A stretch of DNA of 64,000 bases from Osedax fenrisi (lineage: Eukaryota; Annelida; Polychaeta; Sabellida; Siboglinidae): contig OZ025242.1 in NCBI GenBank assembly GCA_964019155.1, forward strand, positions 89,025,705-89,089,704, in the 5' to 3' direction. Below the pieces are notes generated by a model. The model searched no databases, was not told the DNA's origin, and worked only from the letters and a program-made list of their open reading frames with translations. Made by a program: the position numbers and the translations under genes. Positions 24,944 through 62,067 of this stretch are shown here, piece after piece (position 1 is the stretch's first letter; each line of letters starts with the position of its first letter).

Positions 24944-25672
24944 GTATCGGGGGGTGAAGTGACAGGGGGGAGAAGTGACAGGGGGGCGAAGTGACAGTGG
25001 GGAGAAGTGACATCGGGGCGAGGTGACAGCGGGGTGAAGTGACAGTGGGGAGGAGTGACAGCGGGGCGAGGTGATAGTGGGGCGAAGTGACAGCGGGGCG
25101 AAGTGACATGGGGGAGAAGTGACAGTGGGGAGAAGTGACAGCGAGGCGAGGTGACAGCGGGGTGAAGTGACAGTGGGGAGAAGTGACAGGGGGCGAGGTG
25201 ACAGTAGGGTGAGGTGACAGCTGGGGCAAAGTGACAGGGGGGCGAAGTGACAGTGGGGGCGAGGTGACGGGGGGGCGAGGTGACAGCTAGGCGAGGTGAC
25301 AGTGGGGAGAAGTGACAGGGGGGCGAAGTGACAGTGGGGCTAAGTTACAGCTGGGGAGAAGTGATAGTGGGGTGAAGTGACAGGGGCGAGGTGACAGTGG
25401 GGAGAAGTGACAGTGGGGAGAAGTGACAGCTGTGTGAGGTGACATGGGGTGAAGTGACAGCTGGGAGAAGTGACAGTGGGGAGAAGTGAAAGGGGGCGAA
25501 GTGACAGGGGGCGAAGTGACAGGGGGGAGAAATGACAGAGGGGTGAAGTTACAGTGGGGAGAAGTGACAGTGGGGAGAAGTGACAGCTGGGAGAAGCGAC
25601 AGTGGGGAGAAGTGAAAGGGGGCGAAGTGACAGGGGGGCGAAGTGACAGTGGGGCGAAGTGACAGGGGGGTA
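24944..25672. repeat. 15-bp G-rich minisatellite at POLD3 acceptor
   Basis: Unit GTGACAGTGGGGAGAA with variants (CGAA, GGGG), about 48 copies over 730 bp. On the POLD3 strand it reads as a C/T-rich tract leading straight into the acceptor of exon 24939. Confidence 0.92.
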
Positions 25673-25704
25673 TCGGTTAACGATGACTAGGGGTAGGGTG
25701 CACT

Positions 25705-26470
25705 AGAGCGGCTTGAAAAATATAAAATTTTCAGATAATTTATCGCTTTAGTAAGATAATATTAGAAAACATGTAATATAATTCAATACAAAAAAAATTA
25801 ACTTAATTCGTCAAATATTGAATAGTCAATATGATTTTCAATTTTAACATAGGATTGATAGGAAAACTTATAATGGAGTAGATACAAAATTAATTCAATA
25901 CATTTTTTAATATACTTCCTATTAATGAATTTTGTCATACGATATATATGTACTAGAATTAAATATTATTAACAGAATAGCAAAAAAAAAAATTTTTAAA
26001 TAATAATTTCTTTATAATTTCTAGGATTCAACTTTTTATGTTTATTCTTTAGTGAATATTTTTTTTGTTTTTAATAAAAAATAAAATTCAGATAAAGTTT
26101 ATTATATTCTTAATAAATGTAAAATATATATTTACTATATATGATTATAAAAAAAATGTGTTAAAATATTTTTCTAGGAATAATTTGAATTTTAATGATT
26201 TCTATAGAAAAAATAAATATTTTCAAGGAAAGATGAATAAAAAATGTCTGAATTTGTTAGATCCATATTTTGATTTAAATATAAGTTTTTTGATTTAAAG
26301 TCTTTTAAATGCATATTAAATATATAATTAAATTAGAAGACGATATAAATTAATTGGTTGTCAAAGTAAAACTAAAGATAAATAAATGCTACACATGCGC
26401 AGTAAATTTAATTATAAACAAGTATTTTTCCTATAAAATGTTATTAAACATCAAATTGACAACTCAAAGG
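25705..26470. repeat. Dispersed repeat, copy 1 (~0.77 kb)
   Basis: From GAGCGGCTTGAAAAATATAA to CAAATTGACAACTC. It is the reverse complement of 37612-38507 over almost its full length but lacks about 130 bp of the middle of copy 2. The short terminal similarity (TTGAG...) suggests a DNA-transposon derivative. Confidence 0.7.
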
Positions 26471-27149
26471 CATGTAAGTGTAATTAGATGAGAGTCCTAC
26501 CCACTCCCTGATATAACATCTAATGTAGGCAATTAAAACTTATAATTTAAAAGTTAAATTAATATATTAAAAACCATAAAAACCGTAAAAACCGACGAAA
26601 AAACCCATTTGAAAAAACCGAATCAACCCTGACATTTAAAATTATGATAAACTTGTTTTAATACAAAAAATACAAAATAAATATCTAAGTAATTGAATAT
26701 ATTTTTTAAAATTAACTATATTTATATAATAGATCATATGGAGGAAAGTATCTGTTGAATAAAAAAAAAATTAAGAAATTATCTCCATTAGTTATTTATC
26801 CTTATCGTTTTTAGACAGAGCTAAAATAGCATTATTTAGATGAACAGGAAAATATTAAAATATTATTATTTACGAATTTGATATTAAATAAATAATAACA
26901 TCTTAAACAATCTTAACAAATTAAGTAAATCGATCGTAGTATTTATATTAACTTATAATTATTTTAATAGTAAATAATATAATAATTATAAGTTAATATA
27001 AACACTATAAGTACATTACCATAATGATTATATTATCATGATGTCACGTTATAACGAATGTACGTGTGTATGAATGCACGGAGTACAGTGTGGGTAGTAC
27101 CCTAGGGTACAATACTTGTTAGGCAAACTTGTATACATTAGGGTACACT

Positions 27150-27784
27150 TGAAGTTGACGGCCGCCACGATAATGTTCATATTTAATATTGGGTGGCTAA
27201 ATATTAAAAAATAAATAAATTCTCAAGGATAATTAAATATTAAAATTCAAATACTCAAATGTAAATAACATTTACAGTAAATATTAAAATATTAAAATAT
27301 CCCAACGAATGTAATGTGTATTCAGATATATAGGTAGATAGGCAAAATACAAATCTATTCTTATAGTAGGATATTGATTAAATTTACTTTAACTATGTAT
27401 ACATTTGCATATACTAGGTATGAATTGTACAATTATAATTACATATATGAAAATATACATTTAACTAATTTATATATATATATATGATATCTCCTATTTA
27501 ACAATAATTTATATTGATTAACTTTGAATATTTAGACATTTTAAATAATATTCATACGTATACTCTATTAAATGAATGATATATTAATATATATTTGTAT
27601 ATATTCTATATATCTGAATACACATTCATTGAGATGTTTTAATATTTGAATATATAACGTAAATTTAATTTACATTTGAATATTTTAATTTTAATATTTT
27701 AATATTTACTGTAAATGTTATTTACATTTGAATATTTAGCCACGCCCATATTAAATATGAAAATTATCGAGGGGCCAGCTTCAA
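27150..27784. mobile_element. Foldback element, ~635 bp
   Basis: Arms of about 150 bp: CTTGAAGTTGACGGCC, then ATAATGTTCATATTTAATAT and GGCTAAATATT at the left are mirrored at the right as AATATTTAGCC...ATATTAAATATG...GGGGCCAGCTTCAAG. AT-rich centre, no coding content. Confidence 0.6.
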
Positions 27785-28789
27785 GATCCACCTATAAATT
27801 ATATCATGTAATCATAATTTTATATGATTTATGTATTTTTTCTGGGATAAATGCTAAAATAGCAATCATATATGTTTATATAAGCAATTAATTTGTGTTG
27901 TTAATTTCTAATAGTATTAATTTAAATTTAATAAAAAATCAAATTTATTAACAAATATTTAATTGTACAGTTACTATAACGGATAACATATCGATGGAGT
28001 ATATTATTTTACATATATAATATATTGGTTCTACTTGAAATTAAACGGGCATTCTAAAACTATATCGATCTCATGTGTACGTAAAATATTCGAATTAGAA
28101 TAAAATAATTTCTAATAGTATTAATTTAAATTTAATCACACACAAAATTATTTATTTATGAATATAAATTATATTGCAAATCATTTAAATACATCACTAA
28201 TCACTGCATATAAAGAGCATGTAACTTTATATTACTTTATATACAAATAACTCAATCGAGAAAGGATAACTATATTACAACGACTCGTTGAACGAGTGTA
28301 GTGAATCATGACAACGTTGGTTCCCATAATTATGATAATATCATATTAAATATGTGTCCTTATATACAGTATAAACACACATATGTTTATACAAATATAC
28401 TATATTATATAGTATGTACAACCCAATAATATATATCTATGTAATTGTATATATGCATTATAATAAAAATGTATGCATATGTTATATATACACAATTAGT
28501 ATTACACTAGTTTGTATTTATAAATTATTTTCCTATTTTATTATATCATATAATATATGCTATTTTGATTGACAGTTTAAGTCAAAGGACATGTGTCCTA
28601 GATTGCGGTCTAGTTTTTAAATATATGTTGGTTAATTTTGATTGGCCGCTCTTATCGCGTATACACCCGCCTCATTGTTGTTTACTAGCTACAGTGTGCC
28701 GCCCGACATGTATAGCCATTATTATAATGGTTAAATGATTAAATGATTAAAATTTAATCATATATATCATTTAATTTAAATCATTATGA

Positions 28790-28935
28790 TTATGAGTATA
28801 AATAATATAATTATTATATTAAATAATCATTATCATAATCATTATGATAATGATTATCATAATCATTATGATTATCATAATCATTATGATAATGATTATT
28901 TAATATAATAATTATATTATTTATACTCATAATTA
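28790..28935. repeat. Near-perfect ~145-bp palindrome
   Basis: TATGAGTATAAATAATATAA at the left is mirrored at the right as TTATATTATTTATACTCATA. The centre consists of ATCATTATGATA repeats that are themselves palindromic. Flanked by further TAATTAGTAATT repeats to 29045. Confidence 0.85.
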
Positions 28936-29952
28936 TTAGTAATTAGTAATTAGTAACTCATAATAATTAGTAATTCAATCATAATAATTATTATTAATAT
29001 TAAATTAGTAACTAATTGAATTACTAATTACTAATTCAATTAGTTCTAATAAATTAATAATTTTATAATTTTAAAAATTAGATATATTTCAGATTGCAGA
29101 AATAATATACATATATTAATACATTATATAATCTTAATAACCAATTTATTATCTTCTGTTATAAATGTATTGAGTTGTTCTAAGTATCCATCATAATTTT
29201 GTAATTTATCTTTTATAGATGTATATGGCGCCATATTTCAAATAGGTTTATTAATAATATCAACCGATTTAAAAATAAACATCAAAGACCACAGATATAG
29301 GAATTTAATGAATTCCAGGGACATTAATTACATCTTTTCATTAAATATATAATTATTTGTAATGAGACTTTCTTAAAATATGTATTTCATTATTATGAAT
29401 GACTATTTACAGCGAAAAACCAGTTCCTTTTTAGGCGATGTTTGTGGTAACTACCCTCCCCACACACTTATGAGTTTAGACCTACACACAAAATCAATTA
29501 TATCCAAAGATTTTCCGAAGGAATATTTATGATTTAACTAAACTTTATAACTGATACCAAGGATATATATATATATATATAAAATATATATGGAATACCG
29601 TTTACCTCAATGCTCATAGTAACATATTGTATAAAAAAAAGTATATATTATAAAATAACTGATAAAAGAATAAAAAATTAACTTATAACAATATCTTTTC
29701 GAATATAGTAGATCATATACTATGCTATATTATTCTATATTGACTATATTATATAATATTATACTATAATATTTAGTATAGTATATAGTCTAGATAGTAT
29801 ACTATTATATATAATATGATTTAGTACATAGACTTGTGTTGACGTGTGCCTAGTACAATGGCACAACATTCACGACATAAAATATAATAGAGCATACATA
29901 TTAATATGAATGAGTGCATTAGTTTAGACACCGAATATAACATATGTCATCA

Positions 29953-30078
29953 CTAGCTTTAATGCATAGCTAGAAAGTTTCTCGCTAGCTCTATGCTTTA
30001 ACCATCGATGTAAATAAACTTTAATTTACATCTATGGCTTTAACGTAACCATAGATTTATATTTTGTAAACTATAAAT
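29953..30078. repeat. Cluster of three hairpins
   Basis: TTTAATGCATAGCTAG/GCTAGCTCTATGCTTTAA, then CATCGATGTAAAT/ATTTACATCTATG, then CATAGATTTATA/TATAAATCTATG. The first resembles hairpins at 1644-1692 and 30520-30556, which share GAGCTAGAGA and TTTCTCTAGCTC-like arms. Confidence 0.6.
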
Positions 30079-31009
30079 CTATGAACGTAACAAACAAATA
30101 AAAATAAACGAATGGAATATAAAAATCATAGTTAATAATAACTTATAATATCAAAGATTTTGCGAAGCAGAAACTCCTTCGGAAAATCTTGGTTATAATT
30201 AAATCATATAACAACTTTTTACACATAGTTTTTATACACACATTTTTAAATAATGTTTTAATTTAATGTTAAAATAAATATAATGATTATATTAATTATA
30301 TTATGGTCAATTTATATTATATTAATTATTAATATATAGATTAAATTACATTTATGCATTGACTTGTATACAATGACCCAATACAATTCAAAGAATTTAT
30401 GATAGAAGAACAAAAATAGCCTTTGTCTACAGATTTTTTCTAAGGACAAATCTTGATTAATGATATAAATCAAAGATTTTGCTGAAAATATTTCGGAAAT
30501 GAACATTTTTATCAAGGATTTTTATAACAGAGCCTAGAGAAACTTTCTGTTTAGCTCTGTAATTGTTATCAACGGTGTTGTGTTTTATTAAATATTTATA
30601 TGGCCTCGCTCTCGATAATTTTTTTGTATTGTATTTTTTTTTGTTTATTATTGTAAATTTGTTTATTTAAATGAAATTTTAATAAATACTTATAATATTA
30701 TAATCGAATATGGGAGATTTAATTCAAAGTATACAATTAATTTATTAATATAATTATTTAGAAATAAGCTCATAATAAATCAAATATTAACTCAATATAC
30801 TTAATTTTAAATACAAACAAATAATTTTAAATTATTAATTTCTTAAAATTAATTGTTACCGATAATTTGTTAATATAATGTATGAAATATTTATACTAAC
30901 TTATTATAATAATTATGTTAATAAAAATAACGTAATAATATATTTGTAAATAATGATATATATATATAAATTGTTAAAATAATAATAGATAGTAAAATAA
31001 TTTGCTTAA

Positions 31010-31217
31010 CACTGACATCGGCCCCAATAAGTCACGTGTCAAACCGAGAGTTCGAGTAAAAATGTCACGGCAGGCGTTATATTTCTCAATAAATTATTCA
31101 CCTAGAAGTGTAGTAATATTCACATGTATCATAATACCGTATGATTATATATTAATATATTATATAAGTCTTAAAATCTCAGTTAGACACGTGACATGGT
31201 GGGGTCCGATTTCAGTC
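31010..31217. mobile_element. 208-bp MITE with ~33-bp inverted ends
   Basis: CACTGACATCGGCCCC...GTCACGTGTC at the left is inverted at the right as GACACGTGAC...GGGGTCCGATTTCAGTC. The short open frame across it is a by-product of the inverted repeat. Confidence 0.6.
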
Positions 31218-31269
31218 TAAATCAATAATTTTAAAAATTATTAAAAATATGGATTACCATAATAATGTT

Positions 31270-31658
31270 CAAAAGCTTCGCGATTTGAACGCGCGTAATT
31301 TTTTTATTCGAATTAGTGATTTTACAATAGCGTATGATTGACCATTATAATTAGCGTATGTCTATTTATAGACATACGATAATTATATTAGACTATCATA
31401 TTATCAACGGCTTATCATTAAAATATATATATATATGTTTTTTATTATAAAATGTATAGGCTCACTCAGGATTTAATGCAGCTAAAAAAACCTAGAAATA
31501 TCAAAACTAAACCCAACCAAACCAAACTAAACAAGTGAAAATAACTAAAACTACAAATATTAATATTTGTACAAATAAACATACGATATTGTAAATTCAC
31601 TAATTCAAATAAACAATTTTGTGGGCGTTCAAATTGCGCACCAATCGCGAAGCTTTTG
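31270..31658. mobile_element. 389-bp MITE with long inverted ends
   Basis: CAAAAGCTTCGCGATT at the left and AATCGCGAAGCTTTTG at the right. The arms continue for about 55-60 bp with indels (GAATTAGTGATTTTAC versus GTAAATTCACTAATTC). Confidence 0.65.
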
Positions 31659-31850
31659 ACCAGGTACCAATAATATGTATAATCACAGACTTAATATAAT
31701 TATAATAAAAGTAATAATTATATTGAGACTATTTGTAAATATCTTAGATATATAATACAATAACAATATACTGGTTTATGCTATAAGCATTATAATAATG
31801 CTCTTCACAAATAAAAATCGGCGAGATATTTATACTTACATCACCGTACC

Positions 31851-32790
31851 ATCGATATAAAGAAAGTGGACCTGTGCAATTAAATGTAGTGTATGGCACT
31901 ATCCGCTACGGGCGCTGCAGTCGAAACCCACTATCTGACCCAATACTTTTTATTTATAATAATATTTATTTATATAATATAATAATTATATGAATACTCA
32001 TTATTAATTATTATAATATTCGTATTATTTTAACTTACTTAATATCATATTAAATTATGTATATAATTTATATAATATCATATTAAAAATGTTATTAATC
32101 ATAATATCATATTATTTATGTTAAATATGAATTTAATGTCTATCATATACTATATAAATGTTAATAAAATACATATGTAATAATTTACTAAGCTACTAAT
32201 GAATCGTTGCATATTATAGGATATTTATAGCCTGTGTTAGCAAAAACCAAAAAATCTTTGAATTTACTTATTTTTTTAACTATTTTTTTTTGTTTTGTGG
32301 GTTTTTCCTAGTTATTCGGAAAAAACATAGTTTTATAATCGATGAAAAGAAAGTTGATATTGAAGAAATTGACTTTAGTGTATGGCACTTTATGATAGAG
32401 AGACTGCAGTCAAAACCTAACACTAAATTTCAATTTATTATAATTTATTTTATTAATAATTATAAAGTTTAATATACTATCTGTACTAAAAACAATAGTT
32501 ATATATATTTAAAATACAACATATCAACATTCCTCATGATTTTTCGTATTTAAATGTATTTATATTGAAGATATCATAATATTTTATGGACATATATAAT
32601 CTATATCCACAAATATAAATAGAAGTTAAAACCTCTCTATATTTAAACGAATATCCTACTGTTTTAATATTGACATATATAATATGACTTATATCAAATT
32701 GCAGATGCTTTTTTTTATCGAGAAATTACTATTTGCGTATATTTCTTTTATTTCGTGCATCGATAGCTTACCCACTTTCTTTATATCGAT
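31851..32790. mobile_element. MITE with ATCGATATAAAG ends, copy 2
   Basis: ATCGATATAAAGAAAGTGGA at 31851 and CCCACTTTCTTTATATCGAT at 32771-32790. The subterminal GTGTATGGCACT occurs near both ends. About 940 bp, with no convincing coding content. Confidence 0.6.
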
Positions 32791-33216
32791 GATTTTTATG
32801 GTTTTTTGGTATTAGTTCGAAAAATTAATTTAATATATTGCCATTTTTTATTTTAATGATTTTACCATATGATTTATTATAGTATGAATCTTACCATCTA
32901 ACATTAATATATTAATAATTATAACTTTTAATAAATATTTTTTGTAACATAATAAATTAACAGTTACATAACCAATCATTGAAACACCTAAAACAGTCTT
33001 TTATCTTTAGTTTAAACCTAGAAAAACCCATCCCATCCAACTTTGTTTATAGTATATGTATAATTGCAATTAGATAATTGGTAATATAAAACAAGTGCGA
33101 ACACTTAACTTTTTAACTTAAAATAGCAGATTAATGACATTACATAAATTGCGAATATACTACGGGCATACATATATATATTCGTATATCGGTACTAACA
33201 TTGCTTATTCATATAG

Positions 33217-56936
<23,720 letters not shown>

Positions 56937-56939
56937 GTT

Positions 56940-56966
56940 AGTATCATCATCACCACCACCACCATC

Positions 56967-56998
<32 letters not shown>

Positions 56999-57131
56999 CA
57001 TCACCATCATAATCATCACCATCATCATCATCATCATCATCATCATCACCACTATCATCACTATCATCACTATCATTATCATCATCATCATCATCCTCAT
57101 CATCATCGCTATCATCATCATCATCACTACC

Positions 57132-57162
<31 letters not shown>

Positions 57163-57250
57163 CCATCACCATCACCATCCTCATCACCATCATCATCATC
57201 ATCACCATCATCACCATCATCATCATCACTATCATCATCACCACCACCAT
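56940..57250. repeat. (CAT/CAC)n array after exon 56859-56936
   Basis: ATCATCACC-type trinucleotide array over 300 bp starting four bases past the donor. Poly-Met open frame on the minus strand is false. Confidence 0.95.
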
Positions 57251-57296
57251 CACAATTATAACATCACAATTTGCTTACTTAACAAGCACGCACTCA

Positions 57297-57585
<289 letters not shown>

Positions 57586-57637
57586 CGCACACATTAGTCT
57601 ACTACCGACGCACACACACGTGCATGTAAGCAGTTCA

Positions 57638-58153
57638 ACAGTCGATGATATAGCTGTTTGCGCGATCCATACGAGTGTCCGTTGCTGACACATTATCATT
57701 ATCGAGGGTAAGCTGACTTCACACTACCCGTTGACAGCATCGATCACTAGGGGCGCTGCAATAGGGGGGACGGGGGGGATATGCCCCCCCCCCCAATTTA
57801 CAATCTAGGGGGACCTCCTATGTATTGGCCACCCACTTTTACCACAAAATTTATGTTGATTGGTTGGTCCCGCCTACATACGCACCATCGTTCCAGCGCC
57901 CCTACCGATCACTGCTATATATATAGAACATCCGATCGTGATGGCTATTCCAATATCATCGGACATCGGAACGTTTTCAGACCGCGCGTTCTAAAACATG
58001 TGTTCGCCCGCATCAGAAGTTGCGATAACTGACTGAAATCGTTGACTAAACGTCTATGTTATCGGAACTTGTAGTACGAACCTGCCGTGATATTAGTGTG
58101 AAGTCGGCTCACGAGAGATCCACGCACACTGCGCTCTTATATCATCGACTGTG
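57638..58153. mobile_element. Long-inverted-repeat MITE containing the hAT MITE
   Basis: CAGTCGATGATATAGCTGTT at the left pairs with ATATCATCGACTG at the right. A second matching block (GCTGACTTCACACTA / TAGTGTGAAGTCGGC) lies further in, so the arms exceed 90 bp. Without the nested 157-bp MITE and its target duplication the element is about 350 bp. Confidence 0.65.
57749..57905. mobile_element. hAT-type MITE, 157 bp, young copy
   Basis: AGGGGCGCTG at the left and CAGCGCCCCTAC at the right, with a perfect 8-bp target duplication CGATCACT (57741-57748; 57906-57913). It is inserted inside another inverted-repeat element (57638-58153). A second copy in opposite orientation is at 2533-2691. Confidence 0.85.
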
Positions 58154-59347
58154 ACATCAACGCCTAACTAGCACACCTATGTAATACTGCTTCGTACGAC
58201 CCACGCTTGTGTCCAATGCTTGTTCATTAACCTAGCGCTTAGTGCATGTCATCACGTTACCACTAATGCATGTTAACCCTCCCCCTAGCGTACTAGCTTA
58301 CCCTAATACTAAACCCCCGTTTGATTAACCCTGCTTCATATTCTCGCTTGTGTATTACAGCACGATACTAATACACTGTTGCCTAGTTACCCCGCTTACC
58401 CTACTACTATGTTTCCCCCCGTTATAACGTACCACTCTCCTAAACCCCCCCCCATTCCTTCATACCACCTCCCTACATCCATCCTTCCATCTATATTTCA
58501 TTCCCAGCCTCTCTCTTCTGTACATCCCCCCTACCACCTCCCTACATCCATGCTTCCATCTATATTACATTCCCAGCCTCTCTCTACTGTACATCCCCCA
58601 TAACTCCCTCCTTTCATTCCATACTAACCCTTCCTTCTTACCTACCCCCCCTACTCCGCCCCTCACCTAACTCTATCCAACCATAGGAGCTTAGAAAGTG
58701 GTTAACAAACTTCACCAGATTCTTAGTCAAATCTATCTACATATCTATACAATATGTATATATAATCAGTAGCGAGCATTACATATGTATATAATAGTAT
58801 AGTTTTCTTGCTTGTTCGTATATTGTATAATATTGAATACAACCGTCGTATTATATTTCTATACAAAGTTGACTTTATCACAAATATATACATATACACA
58901 CACGCATACATTTATATATATATATACAGTTTTTTGTACATACATTTTCTTCGACCGCACACACACACACACACAATGCAACGGTACACACTGCAATGTG
59001 TACTGTGCGAATACAATGTTGTACCCGTATAGCTGTGATGTCTGCCAATCTTATCTCGGGATAGGACACATTCGTTCATTTCATATAGTTCATTTTAGGT
59101 TGCCCTTATACTGTGCCACCATATATTTAATCTGTATATTTTATGAAATATGCATGCATGCATATATATATGATTTTCATATCCAAATCTATTTTCAAAA
59201 CATTATTATAATACTATACTACTTTACTATACTCGATATTCTATTCTATATTCTATTCTATTCTATTTAATAGCAACTAACATGTGGTGGAGGTTTATAT
59301 AGCTGTTGCGATATTTCATTATTCACTAACAACATTAAAGTATATAT

Positions 59348-59353
<6 letters not shown>

Positions 59354-59419
<66 letters not shown>

Positions 59420-59420
59420 A
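59354..59420. repeat. (TA)n microsatellite
   Basis: Long TA run. Similar (TA)n tracts of 30-55 bases occur at 2976, 15107, 17693, 17800, 18917, 35626, 35967, 41040, 41320 and 46108. Confidence 0.95.
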
Positions 59421-59641
59421 TATATAGTTATCTATAAATATGTATAAATAATGAACCTATATTGTTGTTATCATTATTTTGAATTTTAGATGTTATAAAA
59501 TATCGTACTCTGCTCTATATCGAGATTGATAATTTGTACACGAAATGATTGATAAATGATTCTTAACGGTGATTCTAGAAATACGTTTGTTTATTTAATT
59601 TATTTTTTTGCATGAAAATCACGAAGGTTCCCTCCCTAAAG

Positions 59642-59699
59642 TCGAGGCTCAGTGTCTCTTTCCGTCGTCGAATCATTTATGAATCATCGTCGTAAGTAG
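59642..59699 (+). CDS. Candidate terminal exon of SAP/RRM gene
   Basis: The acceptor is ...ccctccctaaag. In the phase left by exon 56859-56936 it reads RGSVSLSVVESFMNHRRK then TAG at 59697-59699. A strong alternative donor C|GTAAGT at 59692 would instead splice on, and is phase-compatible with 62068. A competing exon start at about 58687 (after a C-rich array) would give SSLESG and a stop. None can be preferred without RNA data. Confidence 0.3.
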
Positions 59700-59809
59700 A
59701 GATGTATAACTCGCAAAGGTACACGCACACACACGCCCACACACATACGCACACACACGGCCACACACATACGCACACACACCAACTCACACAGATACGC
59801 GTACAAACA

Positions 59810-60154
59810 ATGGGCCAAACGGTGTTGCTGTTCGTATACTTGTTACACCGTTACATTAAGCGTGTCAACAACCACTACTATCACCGCAACCAGTTCTCGC
59901 AGCAAATCTGTTATCCCGGCAAACGCGCGAGCGCCCTAAAATATCGCCCGAATTATGTCGCGTTTTTACGTTTCGCGACGCGTTTAGGAAATAGTGGTAA
60001 AACAATTTATTTTAAACACGATTCTAAATATTTTCTAAAATTACAACATCGCCGCTCCGTTTGCTTGGATTGTAGTTTTCTTTATTCTTTGTTTACTCGT
60101 TGTCGTTGGTTACAAGAACTGGTTGCCGCGGTGATATGCCCACGTCACAACTAA
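59810..60154 (+). CDS. Unrecognised 114-residue open frame, possibly 3' UTR
   Basis: ATG at 59810, stop at 60152-60154. The segment is much richer in G+C than its surroundings and uses varied codons (MGQTVLLFVYLLHRYIKRVN ...; ends VAAVICPRHN), so it is probably exonic, but the product is rich in Tyr/His/Arg and resembles nothing I know. It may be 3' UTR of the upstream gene, since an AATAAA follows at 60333. Confidence 0.25.
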   Translation: MGQTVLLFVYLLHRYIKRVNNHYYHRNQFSQQICYPGKRASALKYRPNYVAFLRFATRLGNSGKTIYFKHDSKYFLKLQHRRSVCLDCSFLYSLFTRCRWLQELVAAVICPRHN

Positions 60155-60332
60155 TGCCATTCACACCCTCTCAGATACCTAGCCAGTGAACAGTGAACGT
60201 GCAAGCTGTATTTGTAGACGATTTCGCCACTCAATGAGAAACGCACGCACGCACACACACACTCATACGCACATACACGCGCTCACCCACACGCATATAC
60301 ACACTCACATACCATATTTTCTATTTTAATTC

Positions 60333-60338
60333 AATAAA
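60333..60338 (+). promoter_or_regulatory. Candidate poly(A) signal AATAAA
   Basis: AATAAA in TTCAATAAAGTTTT, about 630 bases after the possible stop at 59699. It is the first such signal after the last candidate exon of the SAP/RRM gene and would close a terminal exon running from about 59642. Confidence 0.4.
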
Positions 60339-60560
60339 GTTTTTAATTAATGCCGCGTTCACCCTTCAATACTATATAATCACTTTTTAATCTATCGCAC
60401 TGTAGTCTATTGTCTATATCGCATCTTATCTATATATATATATGTGTCTATATCTATTTCTTTATCTATTATTTCTATATATTATCAGATAATATATATT
60501 TCTTGAGTCTTATCTATATCTATAACTATATATACTTCTCGATATATATTGTAATTTTTA

Positions 60561-60752
60561 TTTTAGGGGAATCCTTTCATTCTATCCAAGAACTTAGATG
60601 ACATTTTTTTACTTATAACAAAATGTTTCTAATATCCGAAGCCGCTCTCGTGTTAAGGCATCCAGGTTTTAACGAGAGCCGATCATTTTGTTATATACAA
60701 TTATATAAGATCACTTCTTAATATTATTTTAAGACCTATTTATAATGATCTT
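60561..60752 (-). mobile_element. SINE copy, minus strand, head missing
   Basis: The reverse complement contains GATCGGCTCTCGTTAAAACC, TGGATGCCTTAACACGAGAG and GGATAGAATGAAAGGATTCC. It begins at AAGACC and lacks the tRNA head. Confidence 0.75.
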
Positions 60753-62067
60753 TCTATTTCTCTATCCATATATCGATCTGTATATTTCTATAACTATATC
60801 TAAATATTATCGGATAAGAACTATTCTAAATCTATATATAGCGTAAACATGGTACACAATATGATGTCACTGTCTCTCTCTCTCTCTTATCTAACGGGGT
60901 CATAGGTCACACCCACTCTCTCTCTGTTTGTGTGTCACATGTTGTATACTCACTATGAATATTTATTAGGTATTGTCTACGTAAGTATTATATACGCACA
61001 AGTATACGTATGCTTGCGACCAAGGTTTTAGATGATTCTTATTTTGAAACAACGCATGTTTTATGCTTACGTGCATGATTTATATCGATATATTATATAC
61101 ATATATATTTGATATATTATATAATGAAAAATTGTAATTTCACCCATAATTATGATTTTTGTTGTTGAAATATACGAACATTTTTACTTTTTTCGTTTCA
61201 TTCCCTTAGATAATATTTACTCCCGAGACAAAGGGCAACATCTAGTTATATAAAAACATTACACGATATACATACATATTTAAACCTATACATACATAAA
61301 GCAAATCAACTCGATAGAATATCTACCTAGATCATTCATACCCGTTATTCTATAGCCTCCTATGAATACGCTATAGAGATGATTTAGATTCTAGTTATCA
61401 AGTTTATTACGCCAAGTTACATTGCATCATTCGTATACTGTTCCCTAGTCATATAGAAGATCTAAGTTGCTAGACTTTCTTATTAATCTACGGAGTTTAT
61501 TAGATGCTTGAATTTAAAAATTCACATAATCTATATAATTGTATCGACTCTTTTTTCATGAACGAAGATAATAGGTAATAAGAAGTTGGTAACTTCTTCT
61601 CTTTTTCGTACACTAATTATTAATGGGTTAATAAAGAAGTAAAAACATAAATCCTATTTAGTACACACATTTACTTTATATTCAAACATCAGAATATAAT
61701 ACAAATAGATATAAACATTTATATACAACACGAATAGATATAAATATTTATATACAATAGAAATAGATATTTATATATAATACAAATAGTAATACAATAT
61801 ATATACAGTTATATAATACGATATATAATATAGCCGTTTATATTAACCGAAACAATATTTATATATTATTTTAAACATTTACACTACAATATATTAATTC
61901 ATTATATTAAAACATTTACGATCGAATATTGCATTACTACGCTTCACTAAACAACGCCTACACAATATCAAGCCGTACTAACTGCTACTACTTCTATGAT
62001 AACCCCGCACTAACCGCGGGACAGGACTACATACAACACTCACCACACACACACACGTGTTCTATAG

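Larger units (their letters stand above)
26480..33216. other. Region between POLD3 and the SAP/RRM gene
   Basis: The unseen first exons of both divergently oriented genes and their promoters should lie here. The only GC-richer stretch is about 28600-28715, with an inverted CCAAT (ATTGGCCGCT); it could be a promoter but no start exon is visible. The rest is MITEs, the palindrome at 28790 and AT-rich DNA. Confidence 0.4.

Noticed and set aside
24936..25229. 97-codon Pro/Ser/His open frame (minus strand)
   Set aside because: Translation of the G-rich 15-bp minisatellite upstream of the POLD3 acceptor.
27118..27190. First POLD3 exon (an ATG with GTGGCGGCCGTCAAC on the minus strand)
   Set aside because: It is part of the left arm of a foldback element and does not resemble the POLD3 N-terminus.
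31002..31220. 72-residue open frame
   Set aside because: Lies wholly inside a 208-bp inverted-repeat MITE and is a by-product of it.
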